Assembly: GCA_022866645.1 (NCBI GenBank)
Contig: JALHUQ010000241.1
Span: 1 to 17,152 of the forward strand
DNA length: 17,152 bases
Direction: 5' to 3'
Source: Woeseiaceae bacterium
GTDB taxonomy: Bacteria > Pseudomonadota > Gammaproteobacteria > Steroidobacterales > Woeseiaceae
Below, piece by piece: positions 14,198-17,152 of the stretch. The notes under the pieces were generated by a model. It saw only the letters and a list, made by a program, of their open reading frames with translations. It was not told where the DNA came from and ran no database searches. The stretch's first letter is position 1. The number at the start of each line of letters is the position of its first letter. The translations under genes were made by a program, and so were the position numbers.

Positions 14198-14746
14198 ATG
14201 TTTGTAGAACTCCCGAATGAGCTCATTTTCTTCTCTGCTGGCGCCTTCCTGCTCGGTTGGATCCTGGCGACGATTAGTAGCAGTCTTGGTGCGCGATACC
14301 GAGCCAGAAAACGCGATCCACGCGACGATCGGATTCGTGCGCTTGAGGCAGAGCTTCGAATCGCCAAAGCCGAACGCAGCGATGCCAGATCCGATGCGGA
14401 GAAGCTCGAAGAGACTCTGAAGGAAACGACTATCGGTTTGGAGCGACGTGATAACGTTATATCCGAACAGCAAGCGAAGCTCGAAAAAGTATCATCGGAC
14501 CTTAAAGATTCCGTTCTGAAGACACGTGAGTTACGCGCTGAACTTACGGAAAGGGCTACGCAAAACGTGCATGCAGAAGCCAAGATCCGCGAGGTTCAAA
14601 CCGAGCTCTCGGTAGCACAAGCTTCGACTGACATGATTGCGACGGGAGTTCTCGACTATTCATTTGTTCCCGACGAAGAAGATGCGGATGACGCCGCCAG
14701 GGTTTTTCACGATGCGCTCGGAAGGCTTGGCAAGGCATCCACCTAG
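14198..14746 (+). CDS. membrane-anchored coiled-coil protein of unknown function
   Basis: I do not recognise the family. The 182-residue product has one N-terminal hydrophobic helix (about 8-27, IFFSAGAFLLGWILATISSS) followed by positive charges (ARYRARKRD), so the rest should face the cytoplasm. Residues about 42-145 are a long run of Glu, Lys, Arg, Ala and Leu in heptad-like spacing (RIRALEAELRIAKAERSDAR), a probable coiled coil. The acidic tail contains VPDEEDADDAARVFHDALG. The start ATG has no clear Shine-Dalgarno. Its 3' end overlaps the start chosen for mbnP by 35 bases, so the two may be translated from one mRNA. The layout resembles small membrane-linked scaffold proteins, but no function can be assigned. 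Confidence 0.75.
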   Translation: MFVELPNELIFFSAGAFLLGWILATISSSLGARYRARKRDPRDDRIRALEAELRIAKAERSDARSDAEKLEETLKETTIGLERRDNVISEQQAKLEKVSSDLKDSVLKTRELRAELTERATQNVHAEAKIREVQTELSVAQASTDMIATGVLDYSFVPDEEDADDAARVFHDALGRLGKAST

Positions 14747-15524
14747 CCATTTCCTGCTCGCCATTTTCCTGTGTTTCAGCTCCGCGTGTTCCCCCGAACG
14801 CATTCCCGTGCACCTCGAATTTGTTCCGACCTGGGAAGGACTGCCGCTTCATTGCAGTGCTGCAGACACACGCTTGACGGACTTGAGATTCTTCGTGTCC
14901 GAAGTCTCTTTCATTGATTCTATGGGACTTCAGCACGATTTTGCGATGACCGCCGATGGCCGTTGGCAGCAGGAGGGGGTTGCACTAATTGACTTTGATA
15001 ACGGCGAAATGGCGTGTCTGAATGGCAGCGGTGACACGAACTCTTCAATATCAGGGACAGTCGAGTCCACCGATTACGTGGGTTTACGATTTACGATCGG
15101 AGTGCCATTCGACCTCAACCACGCGAATCCGTTGACCGCCAAGCCACCGCTTAACGATCCGGCGATGCACTGGCACTGGCGATCAGGCTACAAGTTTCTG
15201 CGCGCTGGCGTAGCGACCCCGACAGACGGTTTCTGGATTCATCTTGGCAGTACCGGCTGCGAGGGTACGGTGCAGAATATTACCGGATGCCGTTCGCCAA
15301 ACCGTGTAGCCGTTGAATTAGCCGATTTCGCTCCTTCCTCGGATCGTATCGAGATAGAGTTGTCGGCACTCTTCCAAAATGTCGATCTGGGCGACGGAGT
15401 GCCGAGTGATTGTTCGTCCGGCCCTGCTGAATCTTCCTGCGCCGAGCCATTCGAGGCCCTGGGCCTAAAATTCAACAGCGATGAACGCCCGCAATCTCAA
15501 ATCGTTTTTCGAGTGTTGCATTGA
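14712..15524 (+). CDS. mbnP: MbnP-family copper-binding lipoprotein (WxW, four-Cys motif)
   Basis: Member of the 'metallo-mystery pair' four-Cys family related to methanobactin-operon MbnP. It has 270 residues from ATG 14712, with AGGG at 14699-14702; the frame is open further upstream but only this start gives a signal peptide. The signal is R-rich, then FLLAIFLCFSSAC, with a probable lipobox and lipidated Cys26, implying export. Conserved segments are LRFFVSEVSF, LIDFDNGEMAC, GLRFTIGVPFDLNH, PPLNDPAMHWHWRSGYKFLR with the WxW pair Trp154/Trp156, and WIHLGSTGC. Cysteines at 183, 193, 234 and 243 fit the four-Cys motif. In the published Methylosinus pair, MbnH converts a Trp of MbnP to kynurenine, creating a copper site. 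The partner gene overlaps the stop by 4 bases here. Confidence 0.9.
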   Translation: MRSEGLARHPPSHFLLAIFLCFSSACSPERIPVHLEFVPTWEGLPLHCSAADTRLTDLRFFVSEVSFIDSMGLQHDFAMTADGRWQQEGVALIDFDNGEMACLNGSGDTNSSISGTVESTDYVGLRFTIGVPFDLNHANPLTAKPPLNDPAMHWHWRSGYKFLRAGVATPTDGFWIHLGSTGCEGTVQNITGCRSPNRVAVELADFAPSSDRIEIELSALFQNVDLGDGVPSDCSSGPAESSCAEPFEALGLKFNSDERPQSQIVFRVLH

Positions 15525-16654
15525 AGCGATTCTTGGGCATTGCCGGAGTCGTTGCGGCGATCGTAATCGCAGTCACTCTCTATCCCTCAACACGCCCTCC
15601 ATACGACTGGCATCTGCCCACCGACTTCCCGTTGCCCGTTGTGCCAGACGACAATCCGATGAGTGCGCCAAAGGTCGAGCTTGGGCGTTGGCTGTTCTAT
15701 GACACGCGATTGTCTGGCAACCGAACGATGTCCTGCGCGACCTGCCACCTGCAGGCTCTGGCATTTACCGATGGCAAGCCAAGCTCGATTGGATCTACCG
15801 GTGTCGCCCATCCAAGAAGCTCGATGAGCCTCATCAATGTCGCGTATGCCAGCCGTTTGACCTGGGCGAATCCGTTACTGAGCCGTCTCGAGGATCAAGC
15901 CCTGACGCCGTTGTTAGGCGATCATCCGATTGAGATGGGAATGGCAGGTCGGGAGGCGGACATAGGCGCGTTGCTGGAATCCGTCGAGCACTATCGAGGG
16001 CTGGCCAAGGCGGCTTTCCCGCGCGATAAGAATCCGTACTCACTGCTCAATGCAGTACGCGCGATCGCTGCTTTCGTGAGGTCAATCGTAAGTTACAACG
16101 CACCCTACGACCGTTATATGGCGGGCGATGCCAGCGCACTCTCTGCTTCCGCCGAGAAAGGCATGGAATTGTTCTTTTCCGAGCGACTGGAATGCTTTCA
16201 TTGCCACGGTGGCTTCAATTTCACGGACAGCACGACGCACGCAACATCCGTGGTCGAACAGGTCGGCTTTCATAACAACGGGCTGTACAACCTCGGCGGC
16301 AGCGGGGCCTATCCGCAAGACAACACTGGCTTGTTCGATATGACGGGCAAGGTGCGCGACATGGGACGTTTCAAGGCACCGTCATTGCGCAATAGTGCGC
16401 GCACAGCGCCTTACATGCACGACGGCAGCATCGCCACACTGAATGAGGTTCTAACACACTATGCGCGTGGCGGGCGCTTGATCGAGGAGGGAGCGCGAGC
16501 GGGTGATGGTCGCCTCAGTCCTTTCAAATCCGAATTCATTACTGGATTCGAGTTGAGCAACGAAGAACGTGCGAGTCTCATCGACTTCCTCACCGCGCTG
16601 ACCGATGAAGCCGCCCTGTCTGATGAGCGATGGACGGATCCGTTCGCAAAATAA
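15521..16654 (+). CDS. mbnH: MbnH-family di-heme c-type enzyme (cytochrome c peroxidase superfamily)
   Basis: Periplasmic di-heme enzyme of 377 residues that modifies its MbnP partner by oxidising Trp to kynurenine (known from the methanotroph pair). The start is TTG 15521 in a TTGA overlap with the mbnP stop, and it gives a clean N-terminal signal or anchor helix, MKRFLGIAGVVAAIVIAVTL. Two heme c sites are seen, CATCH at 72-76 and CFHCH at 225-229. Other family segments are ELGRWLFYDTRLSGNRTMSC, TALTPLLGDHPIEMG-like sequence (QALTPLLGDHPIEMG, 126-140), GLYNLGGSGAYP and FKAPSLRNSARTAPYMHDG, the last carrying the likely axial Met299. A bacterial cytochrome c peroxidase or MauG-like enzyme is the alternative, but the adjacent mbnP settles it. 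Confidence 0.92.
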   Translation: MKRFLGIAGVVAAIVIAVTLYPSTRPPYDWHLPTDFPLPVVPDDNPMSAPKVELGRWLFYDTRLSGNRTMSCATCHLQALAFTDGKPSSIGSTGVAHPRSSMSLINVAYASRLTWANPLLSRLEDQALTPLLGDHPIEMGMAGREADIGALLESVEHYRGLAKAAFPRDKNPYSLLNAVRAIAAFVRSIVSYNAPYDRYMAGDASALSASAEKGMELFFSERLECFHCHGGFNFTDSTTHATSVVEQVGFHNNGLYNLGGSGAYPQDNTGLFDMTGKVRDMGRFKAPSLRNSARTAPYMHDGSIATLNEVLTHYARGGRLIEEGARAGDGRLSPFKSEFITGFELSNEERASLIDFLTALTDEAALSDERWTDPFAK

Positions 16655-16688
16655 CGGTGCGTCACGATTCGCGCGATGCTGCCGACCA

Positions 16689-16718
16689 TTGGCAGGAAAC
16701 GTATCAATCTGCTATACC
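16689..16718 (+). promoter_or_regulatory. candidate sigma-70 promoter before the partial membrane-protein gene
   Basis: TTGGCA at 16689-16694 and TATACC at 16713-16718 are separated by 18 bases, in a 93-base gap after mbnH. The downstream start codon is 30 bases further. The boxes match consensus only partly, so the call is tentative. Confidence 0.33.
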
Positions 16719-16747
16719 TTGAAAAAAATCATGAAGAGCGGATCAAC

Positions 16748-17152
16748 ATGAGCATATTGACATTGTGGCAGCCAATCCTGTTGTCAGCTGCGCTGGCGTT
16801 TTTTGCCGGTTCGATCATCTGGATGTTTATGCCCTGGCACAAAATGGACTGGAGCAAGGCACCGGACGAGGAGGGCGTTCGCAATGCTCTTCGCGGCCTG
16901 GCGCCGGGACAATATAATCTCCCGCATTGCGCGGATCAGGCTGCTTTCAAAGACCCGGACATGCAGCAAAAGTTCAAAGATGGCCCGCTCGCCTTCATCA
17001 CAATCATGCCATCCGGCTTACCCGTCATGGGCCCAAAATTGTTGTTGATGTTTGCCTACAACATCGCAGTCGCGATTGTTTGTGCCTACTTCGTTAGCCG
17101 CACTCTGGCGCCCGATGCTGAATACCTCGCGATATTTCGGGTCAGCGGGGCA
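16748..17152 (+). CDS. small membrane protein of unknown function (3' end cut by window)
   Basis: The frame is open from ATG 16748 to the window end with no stop (135 codons visible); the upstream GAAGAGCGG could act as ribosome binding site. A first membrane helix lies at about 7-29 (ILLSAALAFFAGSIIWMFM), followed by PWHKMDWSKAPDEEGVRNAL and a soluble loop with PGQYNLPHCAD and KFKDGPLAFITIMPSG. A second helix lies at about 97-117 (LLLMFAYNIAVAIVCAYFVS), with SRTLAPDAEYLAIFRVSGA after it. I recall similar two- to four-helix hypothetical proteins with the PWHK/PHCAD pattern in diverse bacteria, but no function is known to me. It is probably transcribed separately from mbnPH, given the 93-base gap and candidate promoter. 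Confidence 0.8.
   Translation, partial: MSILTLWQPILLSAALAFFAGSIIWMFMPWHKMDWSKAPDEEGVRNALRGLAPGQYNLPHCADQAAFKDPDMQQKFKDGPLAFITIMPSGLPVMGPKLLLMFAYNIAVAIVCAYFVSRTLAPDAEYLAIFRVSGA

Noticed and set aside
14637..14711. Earlier starts for mbnP inside the coiled-coil gene.
   Set aside because: They would bury the signal peptide about 25 residues from the N-terminus; ATG 14712 gives a normal lipoprotein signal and has AGGG at a good distance.

Overview
This is a chromosomal window from a bacterium, most likely a gammaproteobacterium. The order acpP-fabF-pabB-pabC-mltG-tmk-holB-pilZ, the close match of FabF, AcpP and GlpQ to the Escherichia coli proteins as I remember them, and the pilus-type PilZ after holB all point there. 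Placing pabB between fabF and pabC recalls Xanthomonadales, Chromatiales or Woeseia-like lineages. The genus cannot be fixed from the sequence alone. Base composition looks moderately GC-rich and even, with no insertion sequence, phage gene, tRNA, rRNA or CRISPR array.

Region 1 (1-7654, + strand) is a housekeeping block. It holds the end of fabG, then acpP, a hairpin-plus-T-tract terminator/attenuator, and a tightly packed run fabF-pabB-pabC-mltG-tmk-holB-pilZ. The first four junctions of that run overlap by 8, 8, 4 and 1 bases and the last two gaps are 24 and 12 bases, so translational coupling is likely. The genes cover fatty acid elongation, p-aminobenzoate (folate) synthesis, termination of peptidoglycan strands, dTMP phosphorylation, the DNA polymerase III clamp loader and type IV pilus assembly. 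Several members depart from family signatures: PabB has PIAGT where PIKGT is usual, PabC has Cys at the usual PLP-contacting Glu, and HolB lacks the zinc-module cysteines.

Region 2 (7665-11641, - strand, convergent with region 1) holds a protein with two cyclic-nucleotide-binding-like domains and a rhodanese domain, a FadJ/FadB-type bifunctional beta-oxidation enzyme, and an endonuclease/exonuclease/phosphatase (EEP) superfamily protein. The EEP and fad genes lie only 2 bases apart and look co-transcribed.

Region 3 (11731-14021, + strand, divergent from region 2) is a compact three-gene unit with overlapping reading frames: a small TIR-like protein, a GlpQ-type glycerophosphodiesterase with no visible signal peptide, and an ApbE-like flavin transferase with an altered metal-site motif. 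The combination is unfamiliar to me and is the best candidate here for an undescribed functional association.

Region 4 (14198-17152, + strand) holds a membrane-anchored coiled-coil protein of unknown function. An MbnP/MbnH pair (WxW four-Cys lipoprotein and di-heme c-type peroxidase relative) follows, then the start of a small two-helix membrane protein cut by the window edge. MbnH is known to oxidise a tryptophan of MbnP to kynurenine to build a copper site. No methanobactin synthesis gene is visible, so this is a stand-alone copy of the pair.

No intergenic stretch exceeds 300 bases. Gaps over about 80 bases are described as regulatory candidates or under findings.
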